Below, in pieces: positions 8,683 to 18,280 of a DNA stretch of 64,000 nt. The notes beneath the pieces are model-generated. The model was not told the origin of the DNA, made no database searches, and saw only the letters and a list, made by a program, of their open reading frames with translations. The DNA is from Ruminococcus sp. NK3A76 (GTDB lineage Bacteria > Bacillota > Clostridia > Oscillospirales > Ruminococcaceae). The translations under genes were made by a program, and so were the position numbers. How positions within the stretch are numbered: position 1 is the first letter of the stretch; the number at the start of each line of letters is the position of its first letter. The DNA is taken from positions 558,001 through 622,000 of the forward strand of contig NZ_JMMA01000002.1 in the NCBI RefSeq assembly GCF_000686125.1. The letters run 5' to 3'.

Positions 8683-10188
8683 ATGATATATGAAAGCATC
8701 AAAAAGCTTGTGACATACGGCCTTGAAACAGGGCTTATTACCGAGTCGGATAAGGTGTATGCAACAAACAGACTGCTCGAAGCTTTGGGTCTTGATGAGT
8801 ATGACGAGCCGCAGCAGGAATTCAGCGGCATCGACCTTGAAAGCACTCTTAAGGAGCTGCTTGACTACGCCTGCGAGAAAGGGCTTTGTGAGGACTCGAC
8901 AGTCTACCGTGACCTTTTCGATACAAAGCTCATGGGGCTGCTCACGCCAAGACCTTCTGAGGTGGACGAAAAGTTCTGGTTCAAGTATGACCACCCCTCG
9001 GCAGTCGCTGCGACGGATTATTTCTATAAGCTCTCGCAGGATACTGACTATATCAGGCGCTACCGCATAAAGAAGGATATGCGCTGGCTCGCACCCACCG
9101 GGTACGGCGAGCTGGATATAACTATAAACCTTTCCAAGCCGGAGAAGGACCCCAAGGCTATTGCCGCTGCAAAGAACGCAAAGCAGTCGGGCTATCCGAA
9201 ATGCCTGCTCTGCTATGAGAACGTGGGCTACGCCGGCAGAGTAAACCACCCTGCAAGGCAGAACCACCGTGTTATCTCGCTGGAGATAAACGGTGAACAG
9301 TGGGGCTTGCAGTATTCGCCGTATGTATATTACAACGAGCACTGCATACTATTTAATAAGAAGCACACCCCTATGGTTATCGACAAGGGCGCATTCAAAA
9401 AGCTATTTGATTTTGTGAGCCAGTTCCCGCACTACTTCATCGGCTCGAATGCTGACCTGCCGATAGTCGGCGGCTCTATACTTGCGCACGAGCATTTCCA
9501 GGGCGGCCATTACGACTTCGCTATGGCAAAGGCTCCTGTTGAGCGTGAGGTGGTGTTCTCAGGCTTTGAGGACGTTAAGGCAGGTATCGTCAAGTGGCCT
9601 ATGTCGGTCATCAGGATATCATCGCCCGACAGCGAAAGGCTTGTCGAGCTTGCTGATAAGATACTTACCCTCTGGCGTGGCTATACCGATGAGGAAGCAT
9701 TTATCTTCGCTGAGACAGACGGTGAGCCGCACAACACGATAACACCTATCGCCAGAAAGCGTGGGGCAGAGTATGAGCTCGACCTTGTGCTCAGAAACAA
9801 CATAACAACTGATGAACACCCCCTCGGTGTTTATCACCCCCATGCAGAGCTTCACCATATAAAGAAGGAAAACATCGGCCTTATAGAAGTTATGGGTCTT
9901 GCTGTTCTGCCTTCAAGGTTAAAGGGCGAGATGGCACAGCTTGCTGATGTGATAGTCAATAAGGGCGCTGCGGCTTTAAGAGAAGACGAGGTGCTCTCAA
10001 AGCACGCTGACTGGGCAGAGGAATTCTGCGCAAGGCGTGATGTCAATAAGGATAACATAAACGATGTGATAAAGGAAGAGATAGGCGCTGTCTTTGCAAA
10101 GGTGCTCGAACACGCAGGCGTGTATAAGAGAAATGAACAGGGGCAGGCGTATTTTGACAGATTTATAACCTATGTGAACATGAAATGA
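8683..10188 (+). CDS. galT: UDP-glucose--hexose-1-phosphate uridylyltransferase, class II
   Basis: 501 residues, the usual size of the Firmicutes class II GalT. It swaps UMP between UDP-glucose and galactose-1-phosphate in the Leloir pathway. Marker segments are NPARQNHRVISLEINGEQWG type (here HPARQNHRVI near residue 188), and SILAHEHFQGG near residue 270, whose His residues form the nucleotidylated active site. No galK or galE lies nearby, so it acts here as a single gene, possibly with the downstream PIG-L gene. Confidence 0.94.
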   Translation: MIYESIKKLVTYGLETGLITESDKVYATNRLLEALGLDEYDEPQQEFSGIDLESTLKELLDYACEKGLCEDSTVYRDLFDTKLMGLLTPRPSEVDEKFWFKYDHPSAVAATDYFYKLSQDTDYIRRYRIKKDMRWLAPTGYGELDITINLSKPEKDPKAIAAAKNAKQSGYPKCLLCYENVGYAGRVNHPARQNHRVISLEINGEQWGLQYSPYVYYNEHCILFNKKHTPMVIDKGAFKKLFDFVSQFPHYFIGSNADLPIVGGSILAHEHFQGGHYDFAMAKAPVEREVVFSGFEDVKAGIVKWPMSVIRISSPDSERLVELADKILTLWRGYTDEEAFIFAETDGEPHNTITPIARKRGAEYELDLVLRNNITTDEHPLGVYHPHAELHHIKKENIGLIEVMGLAVLPSRLKGEMAQLADVIVNKGAAALREDEVLSKHADWAEEFCARRDVNKDNINDVIKEEIGAVFAKVLEHAGVYKRNEQGQAYFDRFITYVNMK

Positions 10189-10203
10189 GTGAAAATATAA
10201 ACT

Positions 10204-10944
10204 ATGGAACTTACAAGCAAAAACAAACGTATCGCTAAGATAGCAATATACGCAGCATTTGCGGTAGTTGTGCTGGTGGCATTCTTCTTCTGGGCGAGAT
10301 ATATCGAAAAGGCCAAGGCGTATCATGTTGACCCGCTCAAGGAAGAAACGCTGATGTCTATCGGCGTAAAAAACTGCAAGAAGCTGATGATAGTAGCGCA
10401 CCCTGACGATGAGTTCCTCTGGGGAGGGGCGCACCTTAAGGAGGGCGGCTATCTTGTTGTGTGCATAACCAACGGCAAGAAGCTCGAAAGGCATGATGAA
10501 TTTATAAACGCCGTTGAAAAGTCCGGCAACACGCCTCTGATACTCGGCTACCCCGACAAGGTGCTCGGCAAGCGTGATGAGTGGACGGAGGTAAGAGACA
10601 AGATAGAGGACGACCTGGGCTACATTATGAGCTACAACGACTGGGAGCTCATAGTAACACACAACCCGAGCGGCGAATACGGCCACATACACCACGTTAT
10701 GACTAACGAGATAGTCACAAAGCTGTATGAAAGGCAGAAACCCTCGGCCAAGCTGTGGTTCTTCGGGAAATACTATAAAGCATCTGACCTGCCGGCTGTC
10801 AAGGACAAACTGACGCCGATAACCGAGGAGGAGCTTGACTTCAAGGAGTCGCTTAGAGAGTGCTACCCCTCACAGGAAGATACGATAGAAAAACTTTCGC
10901 ATATGGTGCCATATGAGATGTGGACGGAGTATCAGCCTGCCTGA
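10204..10944 (+). CDS. PIG-L/LmbE-family deacetylase with N-terminal membrane anchor
   Basis: 246 residues. One membrane span at about 13-35 is followed by a LmbE-like domain. Zinc and catalytic motifs are visible: MIVAHPDDEFLWGG (His, Asp, Asp, near residue 62) and HNPSGEYGHIHH (near 156), where the later His is the third metal ligand. Such enzymes remove acetyl from N-acetylglucosamine-type sugars; the substrate here is unknown. The anchor suggests action at the membrane surface. It begins 15 bp after galT and has a poor ribosome site. Confidence 0.85.
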   Translation: MELTSKNKRIAKIAIYAAFAVVVLVAFFFWARYIEKAKAYHVDPLKEETLMSIGVKNCKKLMIVAHPDDEFLWGGAHLKEGGYLVVCITNGKKLERHDEFINAVEKSGNTPLILGYPDKVLGKRDEWTEVRDKIEDDLGYIMSYNDWELIVTHNPSGEYGHIHHVMTNEIVTKLYERQKPSAKLWFFGKYYKASDLPAVKDKLTPITEEELDFKESLRECYPSQEDTIEKLSHMVPYEMWTEYQPA

Positions 10945-10974
10945 TACTATTAATAACAGAGATGGGTGATAAGA

Positions 10975-11439
10975 ATGCAGTTTGAAGTACAGTGTGATAT
11001 GAATGACGGTATCGTTATAATGGATCCGTGCTTTGTGAAGGATATGAATGAGGATATCCTGAATGCAATGAATATCTTCCTTGACCCGGACGGAGAAACT
11101 GAGCTTGCCGATGATTTCCCGGGTGAAGACTGGAACGATGTTTACAAGCGTGAAACTGCACCTCTTATTTCTCTTGCCAAGGACGGTAAGCTGTGGATAA
11201 GCCTGCTGCCGCCGTGTGAAAAGAGCTTTGTTCTGAAAGAAGCTGATGATGACAAGCTGACTGAAAAGCTGATGATAGCATCAGGCAGGGTCGTTGCTGT
11301 TATGGCAAGCGAGCTGCTCCAGTGCTTATACTATCCGGAGCTTGAAATGGAGCTGCTCGGAGAGACAGAGCTTGAAAACGGCGAGTATAAGATAGGCTCA
11401 TCAGCTGACGTAATGATAGGTATAAAAAGACAGAAATAA
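10975..11439 (+). CDS. Hypothetical acidic protein
   Basis: 154 residues with no recognised domain and no membrane span. It is rich in Asp and Glu. A GTG at 10966 would add three codons, but the ATG at 10975 fits better behind GATGGGTG. It lies between the PIG-L and YfhO-like genes in the same direction and may share their transcript. No function can be given. Confidence 0.7.
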   Translation: MQFEVQCDMNDGIVIMDPCFVKDMNEDILNAMNIFLDPDGETELADDFPGEDWNDVYKRETAPLISLAKDGKLWISLLPPCEKSFVLKEADDDKLTEKLMIASGRVVAVMASELLQCLYYPELEMELLGETELENGEYKIGSSADVMIGIKRQK

Positions 11440-11472
11440 ATGATTTAAATAACTTCGTTTCAAAGGAGAACT

Positions 11473-14031
11473 ATGAAAAGCAAGCTGAACAACAAGGACA
11501 TATATGCGCTTGGCGGTATCATACTGTCAAGCGCAGTTATAATGATAGCGTTTATCGTCATAAAAGGGGCGGTCTACGGCTCGCAGATGGACTGGGTGTC
11601 GCAGCACTACCCGATACCCGAGTATTTCAGGACGCTGTTTTATGACACGCACCAGCTTTTCCCGTCGTATGCTGCCAATATAGGCGCAGGGGAGAGCATA
11701 TATTCACTTTCCTACTACGGGCTTTATTCGCCTGTGACACTTTTATCATACCTGCTGCCGTTCGTGCCCATGCCATACTATATGATGATGACGAGCGTGC
11801 TTACGGTCTATGCAAGTGACTGCATATTCTATTTTCTTATAAGAAAGCGCCATGATCTTAAGGTCACAGTGTTTATGAGCGTGCTGTTTGCATTCTCGTT
11901 CGTGCTGATATTCCATTCGCACAGGCATATAATGTTTGTCAGCTTTATGCCGTTTCTGCTGCTGGCGCTTCACTTTACCGACAGGTATTTCGAGACCGGC
12001 AGGCGCTGGCCGCTCGTGCTGAGTGCATTCCTTATGATAATGTGCAACTACTTTTTCGCTGTCACAGCGCTTTTTGCACTTGCAGCCTATGGTATGGCAA
12101 AGACTATCGACGAGAAGCTGTCGTTCGGCGGCTTTGTAAAGAGATATGCACCGTTTGTAATGCTCTTGTTTGTAAGCGTGCTGATGTCCTGCGTGCTGCT
12201 GCTGCCGACGGCCTACGGGCTCCTTGCCGGCAGAGACGAGGGCAACGTCGCAGTTTCGCTTTCATCATTCCTGCCAAGAATGCGCTTTGACTGGCTGACA
12301 TACAACAACTACTCTATGGGGCTTTCAGCATTCGGCGTTTTTGCCTGCATACACGGCATATTCTATGCAAAGGGCGGCAGGCGCTTTCTGTGCGTGCTCA
12401 CTATACTTTTCGCAGTGTGTCCGCTGCTTGTGTTCATATTAAACGGCACGCTGTATTTCGATTCAAAGGTGCTCATAGCATTCCTGCCGCTTGCGTTGTA
12501 TGCGATAGTTCCCTTCATAGAGGACGTATACGAAAACGGCATAAGCAGGCTCAAGCTGCCGCTCACAGTCTTTGTGGTGCTGTCTGCTATGTGCCTTGTC
12601 ATCAACTTCTCTGATGCACTTGTCAAGGTGTATGCAGCAGATGCGGCTGTTACGGCTGTTGTTCTGCTTAGGCTCAACAAGAAGTTTGACAAGCGCCTTT
12701 TCTGCTTCTTCCTTGCTGTTGCTGTCGGCACCTGCTGCTTTAAGAATCACTTTGACGAGCTCGTTCTGACAGGGCAGTTCGCAGAGATAGAGAATGACAC
12801 GGTGACTGAGCTTATAGACGATGTGTCAAAAGGAAAAGTCGTGCGAACAGCGGTGGATGTAAGGCGTGTCGATACACCAAACAAGGTCTACAGCATCGAC
12901 CAGTATCAGGACACGGTGTATTCATCTATCCACTCGAAGGATTATAACACCTTCTACTTTGAAAAGATGTGCAACGAGAACGAATACCGCAACTCAGCCC
13001 TCACCACACGCTCGCAGAACCTGTTTTTCAACTGCTTTATGGGCGACAGATACATAGTATCCGACAGACCTCTGCAAAACTACGGCTATGAGCTGCTAAA
13101 AGACACCGGCGACGGGCATTACCTCTATGAGAACAAGAACGCCCTGCCGCTTGCATATCACACATCACAGCTTATGAGCCAGAGAGAGTTTGATTCTCTC
13201 AGCTATCCGGCGACAGTCGAGGCGCTTACCAGATACACGATAGTTGATAAGGACATACCCGACACAGACTTTGTGTCGCAGATGCAGAGGGTCGATATAG
13301 GCGATATCTTCGACATAGGCGACGAGCTTGCGGACGGCGACAGCTGCACAAACGGCAGTGACGGCGAGCACAGCTTTGAGCTTAAGAGCAGGCTTGCGGA
13401 ATACTCAAAAGACCTGCCCGAAAGCTGCAAGGGCAAGCTGCTCGTGATAAAGTTCCACGTTGACAACCCCAAGGAAAAGCACGACAGCGGCGCTGCAAAG
13501 CTCGGTGATGTAACAATAATCATCAACGATATAAAGAACAAGCTCACCGACCCCGACTGGAAATACTTTAACAACAATAACGATATGGAGTACGTTTTAT
13601 CGGACTGCAAGGATAAGCTCGATATCACGATAAAGGGCGGAAGCTTCAAGATATCAGCGCTTGAAGCGTACACAGCCGATACCTCATACTTTGATAAGCT
13701 GAGCGATAACAGGGCTGCGTTTGATTTTGATGTTTCACAGACAAAGGGCGACAGCATCACAGGAACAGTCAACGCCCCTGAGGACGGCTATCTGACGACG
13801 AGCTTTGTATACCTTGACGGCATGACTGCCGAGATAGACGGAGAAAAGGTGACTCCCGAAAAGGTGAACACCGCCTTTGTCGGCCTGCCTGTGACAAAGG
13901 GCAGCCACAAGGTAGTCATAACCTACCATGCGCCGTGGCTCAGTGCCGGCATTGCAGCGAGCGGTGCAGGCTTTGCAGTCTTCCTGCTTGTGATAATACT
14001 TGATATATTTAAAAAGAAAAAGGACAAATAA
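11473..14031 (+). CDS. YfhO-family multi-span membrane protein
   Basis: 852 residues. About 12 hydrophobic segments fill the first 420 residues, then a large extracytoplasmic domain follows, with one final span (about 822-843) before a Lys-rich tail. The start region, with AVYGSQMDWVSQHYPIPEYF, matches YfhO-type proteins, which are GT-C-like and linked in Bacillus and Listeria to sugar decoration of teichoic acids. The C-terminal stretch TSFVYLDGMTAEIDGEKV...NTAFVGLPV is also typical. Ribosome site AAAGGAG precedes ATG 11473. The exact substrate is unknown. Confidence 0.85.
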   Translation: MKSKLNNKDIYALGGIILSSAVIMIAFIVIKGAVYGSQMDWVSQHYPIPEYFRTLFYDTHQLFPSYAANIGAGESIYSLSYYGLYSPVTLLSYLLPFVPMPYYMMMTSVLTVYASDCIFYFLIRKRHDLKVTVFMSVLFAFSFVLIFHSHRHIMFVSFMPFLLLALHFTDRYFETGRRWPLVLSAFLMIMCNYFFAVTALFALAAYGMAKTIDEKLSFGGFVKRYAPFVMLLFVSVLMSCVLLLPTAYGLLAGRDEGNVAVSLSSFLPRMRFDWLTYNNYSMGLSAFGVFACIHGIFYAKGGRRFLCVLTILFAVCPLLVFILNGTLYFDSKVLIAFLPLALYAIVPFIEDVYENGISRLKLPLTVFVVLSAMCLVINFSDALVKVYAADAAVTAVVLLRLNKKFDKRLFCFFLAVAVGTCCFKNHFDELVLTGQFAEIENDTVTELIDDVSKGKVVRTAVDVRRVDTPNKVYSIDQYQDTVYSSIHSKDYNTFYFEKMCNENEYRNSALTTRSQNLFFNCFMGDRYIVSDRPLQNYGYELLKDTGDGHYLYENKNALPLAYHTSQLMSQREFDSLSYPATVEALTRYTIVDKDIPDTDFVSQMQRVDIGDIFDIGDELADGDSCTNGSDGEHSFELKSRLAEYSKDLPESCKGKLLVIKFHVDNPKEKHDSGAAKLGDVTIIINDIKNKLTDPDWKYFNNNNDMEYVLSDCKDKLDITIKGGSFKISALEAYTADTSYFDKLSDNRAAFDFDVSQTKGDSITGTVNAPEDGYLTTSFVYLDGMTAEIDGEKVTPEKVNTAFVGLPVTKGSHKVVITYHAPWLSAGIAASGAGFAVFLLVIILDIFKKKKDK

Positions 14032-14033
14032 AT

Positions 14034-14075
14034 ACACCCGTGAGCGGAGTTAAATAACGCTCACGGGTGTTTGAT
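14034..14075. terminator. Bidirectional terminator between convergent genes
   Basis: ACACCCGTGAGCG pairs with CGCTCACGGGTGT over an 11-nt loop; TTTGATTT follows on the plus strand and a T-rich stretch on the minus strand. Confidence 0.88.
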
Positions 14076-14081
14076 TTGGTT

Positions 14082-14585
14082 TTACATCGTCTTTATAAGC
14101 CATGGGATAAAGTATGAAACTATGCACATTATAGTCGTTGCGAGCAGCAGCCCCAGGAATATCGGAAGTACGGCTCTTTTGGGCTTTATGTCAAGCAGCA
14201 CTGCAATGAGCGAGCCCGTCCACGCCCCTGTGCCGGGGAGGGGGATACCTACAAAGAGCAGCAGCCCCAAAAACTCATATTTCTGTATCTTGTCAGACTT
14301 TTCAAGCGATTTCTTCTCTATCTTTTCAACTAACCCCTTGAACAGCTTTGTCTTTTTGAGCCATTCAAAAATAGGCTTTATAAACATCATGATAAAGGGG
14401 ATAGGGATTATGTTTCCGATTATGCAGATAGGTATCGCCTTGGTGATGCTCACCCCGAGCAGCGATGCCGCCACGATGCCGCCCCTGAGTTCGAGTATCG
14501 GCACCATCGAGATGATGAATATTATCAGTTCCTTCGGGAGCCCTGCAAGGGTCTCGGTAAAAAAGCTGATGAGCGTATCAGTCAT
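14082..14585 (-). CDS. Small multidrug export family protein (COG2426 type)
   Basis: 167 residues with four or five membrane spans. The ELRGGI motif near residue 32 and the GIPLPGTGAWTGSLIA segment near 112 are the conserved re-entrant elements of this DedA-related family. The family name refers to export, but transport has not been shown for most members. It starts 2 bp after the TPR gene stop, so both are in one operon. Ribosome site GAAAGGAC. Confidence 0.85.
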   Translation of the reverse strand: MTDTLISFFTETLAGLPKELIIFIISMVPILELRGGIVAASLLGVSITKAIPICIIGNIIPIPFIMMFIKPIFEWLKKTKLFKGLVEKIEKKSLEKSDKIQKYEFLGLLLFVGIPLPGTGAWTGSLIAVLLDIKPKRAVLPIFLGLLLATTIMCIVSYFIPWLIKTM

Positions 14586-14587
14586 GT

Positions 14588-15532
14588 TTAAGTTGTCCTT
14601 TCCTGTGTGTCTTGTTCTATGCTTTCTGTTTCTGTGTTTTCTTCTGTTTGCAAAGGTCCGGCTTCTTCTGCCTGCGGCTCTGAGCCTTGAGTCTTAGCAG
14701 TATCTTCTTCCGGGGCAGGTTTGCTTTCTTTCATGCTCTCGTATTTCTCTATAAGCGCACGCAGTTTTGTCAGATTTCTTTCCTCGCACTTTGTCGAGAG
14801 GGTGCTCTCTGCTTCGTCAGCAAGAGCCTTTGCATCACGCAGGCTGCCCTCCTTCAGCGAGCAAAGCGCCAGATAAAGGTCGCAGTCGCAGATGTTCCTG
14901 TCGCTGCCGTCTGCCGACCTTGACTGCAAAAGATAAGACCTTGCCTTGCCATAGTTTCCCTTGGCATACTCAAAAACGCCCAGTGTGTGCAGCACTGACG
15001 GCGCAGGCCTTGAAAAATACGGCTCGGCCTCTGAGTAGACCTTCTCGGCGTTTTTAAGGTCGCCGTTTTGCAGATAGGTGTACATAAAGGCATTGAAATA
15101 CTCCTGCTGCAAATTGGGCGACAGCTCGGAAAAATCAATCTTTTCAAGCGTTTCAAGAGCCTTGGTGTAATTCTCTGTCTCGGTATACACAGCACTTAGT
15201 ATAAGCATATATGCCGCCTTTTTTGAGGGGCTTTGAGTGCGCTCTGCCTTGCGCTCCATTAAATCGTATGCCTTTTGCGGGTCGTCCTGCTGCTCGGCGA
15301 TCTTCAGAGCCTTGTTCACAGGGTGCAGATCAATAAGCGAGTAAATGAGCTTCACGGCAGCAGCCGTTACAGCACCAGCGGCAGAAGCCGTTCTTAAGAT
15401 ATTCAGGCACTTCATGGCGTCCGGCTTGTCTTTTGAAAAAGCCCACACGCCGAGCATAACAAAAAAGCCCAGCACTATGCCGGTGCAAACGCAGATGATC
15501 ACGCTTTTTATAATGTATAAAGCCCTTTTCAA
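14588..15532 (-). CDS. Membrane-anchored TPR protein
   Basis: 314 residues. Two N-terminal spans (about 8-30 and 43-65) are followed by helical TPR-like repeats from about residue 75 to 250 (for example AAYMLILSAVYTETENYTKAL, LHTLGVFEYAKGNYGKAR), then a Glu/Thr/Pro-rich tail. TPRs bind other proteins; the partner is unknown. The first codon is TTG at 15532 after GGTGAGAG. It is the first gene of a two-gene operon with the export protein. Confidence 0.75.
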   Translation of the reverse strand: MKRALYIIKSVIICVCTGIVLGFFVMLGVWAFSKDKPDAMKCLNILRTASAAGAVTAAAVKLIYSLIDLHPVNKALKIAEQQDDPQKAYDLMERKAERTQSPSKKAAYMLILSAVYTETENYTKALETLEKIDFSELSPNLQQEYFNAFMYTYLQNGDLKNAEKVYSEAEPYFSRPAPSVLHTLGVFEYAKGNYGKARSYLLQSRSADGSDRNICDCDLYLALCSLKEGSLRDAKALADEAESTLSTKCEERNLTKLRALIEKYESMKESKPAPEEDTAKTQGSEPQAEEAGPLQTEENTETESIEQDTQERTT

Positions 15533-15615
15533 ACTCTCACCGCCCGAATATCAACTCACCTATATAGAATACCATAGTTTCACATAAAAGTCAATGCTAT
15601 TTTTGCCTTGCAGTA

Positions 15616-15644
15616 TTGACTTTTGGTAAGTGATTTGGTATAAT
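15616..15644 (+). promoter_or_regulatory. Sigma-A promoter of the lipid kinase gene
   Basis: TTGACT (15616-15621), 17-bp spacer, TATAAT (15639-15644), with the ATG about 55 bp downstream. Confidence 0.8.
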
Positions 15645-15699
15645 TATATATGTATCATTACGGCAATATCGCCTTGAGTTTTTAAGGAAGGGTCTTATT

Positions 15700-16701
15700 A
15701 TGAAGAAGCTGCTATTTGTTTTTAACCCCCATGCAGGCAAGGGCATGATAAGAAGTAATCTTTGTGATATAATAGATATTTTCACCAAACACGGCTATGA
15801 GGTCACGGCATATCCTACGCAGGCGCCGCTTGACGGTTATCAGAAGATAGCCTCTGACGCAGCGCTTTATGACGTTGTGGTCACATCGGGCGGTGACGGA
15901 ACGCTCTCGGAAGCGGTAAAAGGTCTTATGCACTATAAGCAGAAGATACCGCTCGGTTATATCCCGGCAGGCTCGACGAATGACTTTGCGGCAAGTATGT
16001 CACTCAACCGCAAGATGAAAGATGCCGCTGAGGAAATAATGCAGGGTGTGTTCTTTGATTACGATGTAGGTGATTTTAATGGCAACAAGTTTGTCTATGT
16101 TGCCGCATTCGGCGCTTTTACTGATGTTTCCTACCAGACGCCGCAGTGGTCTAAGAATATCCTCGGGCACGCTGCGTATCTTTTTGAGGGGCTTCGCAGG
16201 CTGCCTAAGATAACCGGCTATGATGTCAGGGTCGAGCATGACGGCGAGGTCATAGAGGGCAAGTTCGTCTATGGCATGGTGTCAAACACTATCTCGGTCG
16301 GCGGCATGAAAAAGCTCATCGCAGACGGCGTGTGCTATGACGACGGGCTTTTTGAGATAACTCTTATAAAGATGCCCTCAAACCCCATAGAGCTTTCAAA
16401 CACGCTCACCGAGGCGATGCTTGATAAGTTCAATGAAAACAGTATCGTGACTTTCAAGACCTCGAAGGTGACATTTACATCAAATGACGAGATTGCCTGG
16501 ACGCTTGACGGCGAGGCAGGCGGCGCTTTTAGGCATGTCGAGATAAACAACATCAAGCAGGCAGTGCGCTTTCTTGTAAAGCCCGACTCAAAGACTGCCG
16601 AGCAGGACGCACTTCTTGGCAGAGTCAAGAACACCGTTCAGGAAAAGCCCGAGCTTGGCTGGGATAACCTGTTTGAAGACCAGATGGATATTGATGAATA
16701 A
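15700..16701 (+). CDS. Diacylglycerol kinase-family lipid kinase (YegS/BmrU/DgkB type)
   Basis: 333 residues, cytosolic and membrane-associated. The nucleotide-binding motif is clear: VVVTSGGDGTLSEAVKGL near residue 65, and the start KKLLFVFNPHAGKG. The C-terminal half has the ISVGGMK and WTLDGEAGG segments of the family. It phosphorylates diacylglycerol or a similar lipid, recycling it into phospholipid synthesis. It is a single-gene unit with its own promoter and terminator. Confidence 0.9.
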   Translation: MKKLLFVFNPHAGKGMIRSNLCDIIDIFTKHGYEVTAYPTQAPLDGYQKIASDAALYDVVVTSGGDGTLSEAVKGLMHYKQKIPLGYIPAGSTNDFAASMSLNRKMKDAAEEIMQGVFFDYDVGDFNGNKFVYVAAFGAFTDVSYQTPQWSKNILGHAAYLFEGLRRLPKITGYDVRVEHDGEVIEGKFVYGMVSNTISVGGMKKLIADGVCYDDGLFEITLIKMPSNPIELSNTLTEAMLDKFNENSIVTFKTSKVTFTSNDEIAWTLDGEAGGAFRHVEINNIKQAVRFLVKPDSKTAEQDALLGRVKNTVQEKPELGWDNLFEDQMDIDE

Positions 16702-16707
16702 GCGTAT

Positions 16708-16742
16708 AAGTAGTCCGAAATTACGGACTGCTTGTTCTTTTA
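16708..16742. terminator. Bidirectional terminator
   Basis: AAGTAGTCCG and CGGACTGCTT form a stem with one G-T pair and a short loop; TGTTCTTTT follows. It separates the convergent kinase and spoIID genes. Confidence 0.75.
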
Positions 16743-17729
16743 TCCCACCTTCTGCAAGTCTATGCCCTTGAAGTAGAATCTCATTATGCTGTCGTATGTC
16801 TTCTCGTTCTTGGCAAGGGAGTTTGCCCCGTACTGGCTAAGCCCCACAAGATGACCGCAGCCGCAGACTGTGAAGGTGAAGCTGCCGCCCTCGTATTCAT
16901 AACGAAAATGCGGGCTTCTGAGGTCAAAAATCTTCATGAAGTCATAGCCGCTCATTTTCTCTTTTTTGTCGCCTATGCCGATGCTCAGCACCGTTCCGCC
17001 CCGTGAAGTCTCGTTTATGTCGAGCCACGTTTCAGGCTTGCTGTCAAAACTAAGCCCCGGGCAGCTATCAAGCAGCTTGGCTTTGAGCTCGTCGGCGGTT
17101 ATTATGTATTTCTTTGAGTAATCCTCGCTTGACGGGTCAAACTCGCTCTCAACGCTTACAAGATAGGGGATATCAATCCCCCAGGCGTTCTCGGCACTCT
17201 CGGTAAAGCCGCTCGATATGCCGTGAAATGCCGAGACTATCGGCTTGCCGTCGTATACTGCTATAATGTCGCCTACGCTGTCAACGCAGGCGGCTATTTT
17301 TTTGACGGCCTTGTCTGCATCGTCGCCGTAGAGGTCATTTATGGCGGCTTCATCGTAATACGGCTGGTAGACTTCTCTGTCAAGGCTGATGTCAGCGCCC
17401 AGCAGCTCCTTTGTAGGCTCGTCCTGCTCGGCCATGTGGCGTGAGAGAATGTAGGTGTGCGCAAGTATTACCTGGCATTTTAAAGCCTCGTCCTCATAGT
17501 CGTATGGCATCTGCGCTGCTACTGCACCTATCAGGTAATCCCTTATAGGGAGTTCGGTGATGCTGCCGCTTTCGGTGTCGAGTATCTTCACCGTGTCAAG
17601 CGGCTCTAAGCTGCTTTTTATGACGGTGCTGCCTATCTTCTGCGGCTTGTCGCCTGCTATCAGCACTATCATGGGTATAAGTGTCAGAAACATTATGAAT
17701 ATCAGTACTGCCTGAAAGTATTTTTTCAA
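16740..17729 (-). CDS. spoIID: SpoIID/LytB-type peptidoglycan lytic protein
   Basis: 329 residues, one N-terminal span, rest outside the membrane. SpoIID cleaves denuded glycan strands during forespore engulfment. The C-terminal motif CGCGHLVGLSQYGANSLA is the SpoIID signature (usually GWGHGVGMSQYGA). At the conserved AAEMP block this protein has AAQMP (near residue 74), so the expected catalytic Glu is Gln. Start: GTG 17738 overlaps the AAGGAG site, so TTG 17729, 8 bp beyond it, is chosen. It stands alone on the minus strand. Confidence 0.87.
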   Translation of the reverse strand: MKKYFQAVLIFIMFLTLIPMIVLIAGDKPQKIGSTVIKSSLEPLDTVKILDTESGSITELPIRDYLIGAVAAQMPYDYEDEALKCQVILAHTYILSRHMAEQDEPTKELLGADISLDREVYQPYYDEAAINDLYGDDADKAVKKIAACVDSVGDIIAVYDGKPIVSAFHGISSGFTESAENAWGIDIPYLVSVESEFDPSSEDYSKKYIITADELKAKLLDSCPGLSFDSKPETWLDINETSRGGTVLSIGIGDKKEKMSGYDFMKIFDLRSPHFRYEYEGGSFTFTVCGCGHLVGLSQYGANSLAKNEKTYDSIMRFYFKGIDLQKVG

Positions 17730-17782
17730 AGTGCTCACTCCTTTTTTTTATAATCTTATGTCTCTGCCACAGGCGATATTCA

Positions 17783-17811
17783 TTGACAAGGCGTCGTTAT
17801 TTTGGTATAAT
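17783..17811 (+). promoter_or_regulatory. Sigma-A promoter of the thioesterase-ahcY operon
   Basis: TTGACA (17783-17788), 17-bp spacer and TATAAT (17806-17811), 20 bp ahead of the first start codon. Confidence 0.85.
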
Positions 17812-17831
17812 GTTCTCAGGAGCGTGATGCT

Positions 17832-18278
17832 ATGAAAACAACACCGTATAAAAGACGTGCTTATTATTATGAAACGGATAAAATGGGCATAGTTCACCAT
17901 TCTAACTATGTGCGTATACTTGAAGAATCAAGGGTAGACCTTATGCGCAAGGTCGGGCTGCCGTTTACGATGGTAGAGGAGCTGGGGCTCATGATACCTG
18001 TGCTTTCGGTAAATCTGGAATATAAATTCCCGCTTCGGTTCGATGATGAATTCGAGGTGGTGTGCAGCCTTGCTGATTTTAACGGCTGCAAGTTCACAGT
18101 CAGGTATGAGGTAAATAACCTCACCACGGGCAAGCTCGCAGTAAAGGCTGTCACGAGCCACTGCTTTACCGATGAAAGGCTCGTGCCTGTGCGCCTAAAA
18201 AAGAAATTCCCTGAGATATATGAAAAATTCAATGAGTATGTGATACCTCAGACTGACGACAAAGGAAAGGAAGAATAA
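17832..18278 (+). CDS. Acyl-CoA thioesterase, hotdog fold (YbgC/4HBT type)
   Basis: 148 residues. The ETDKMGIVHHSNYVR segment near residue 16 holds the catalytic Asp and the Gly-Ile-Val-His turn of 4-hydroxybenzoyl-CoA thioesterase-like proteins; LEESRVDLMRKVG follows as usual. It hydrolyses short acyl-CoA thioesters; the natural substrate is unknown. It is 2 bp upstream of ahcY in the same operon. Confidence 0.88.
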   Translation: MKTTPYKRRAYYYETDKMGIVHHSNYVRILEESRVDLMRKVGLPFTMVEELGLMIPVLSVNLEYKFPLRFDDEFEVVCSLADFNGCKFTVRYEVNNLTTGKLAVKAVTSHCFTDERLVPVRLKKKFPEIYEKFNEYVIPQTDDKGKEE

Positions 18279-18280
18279 CA

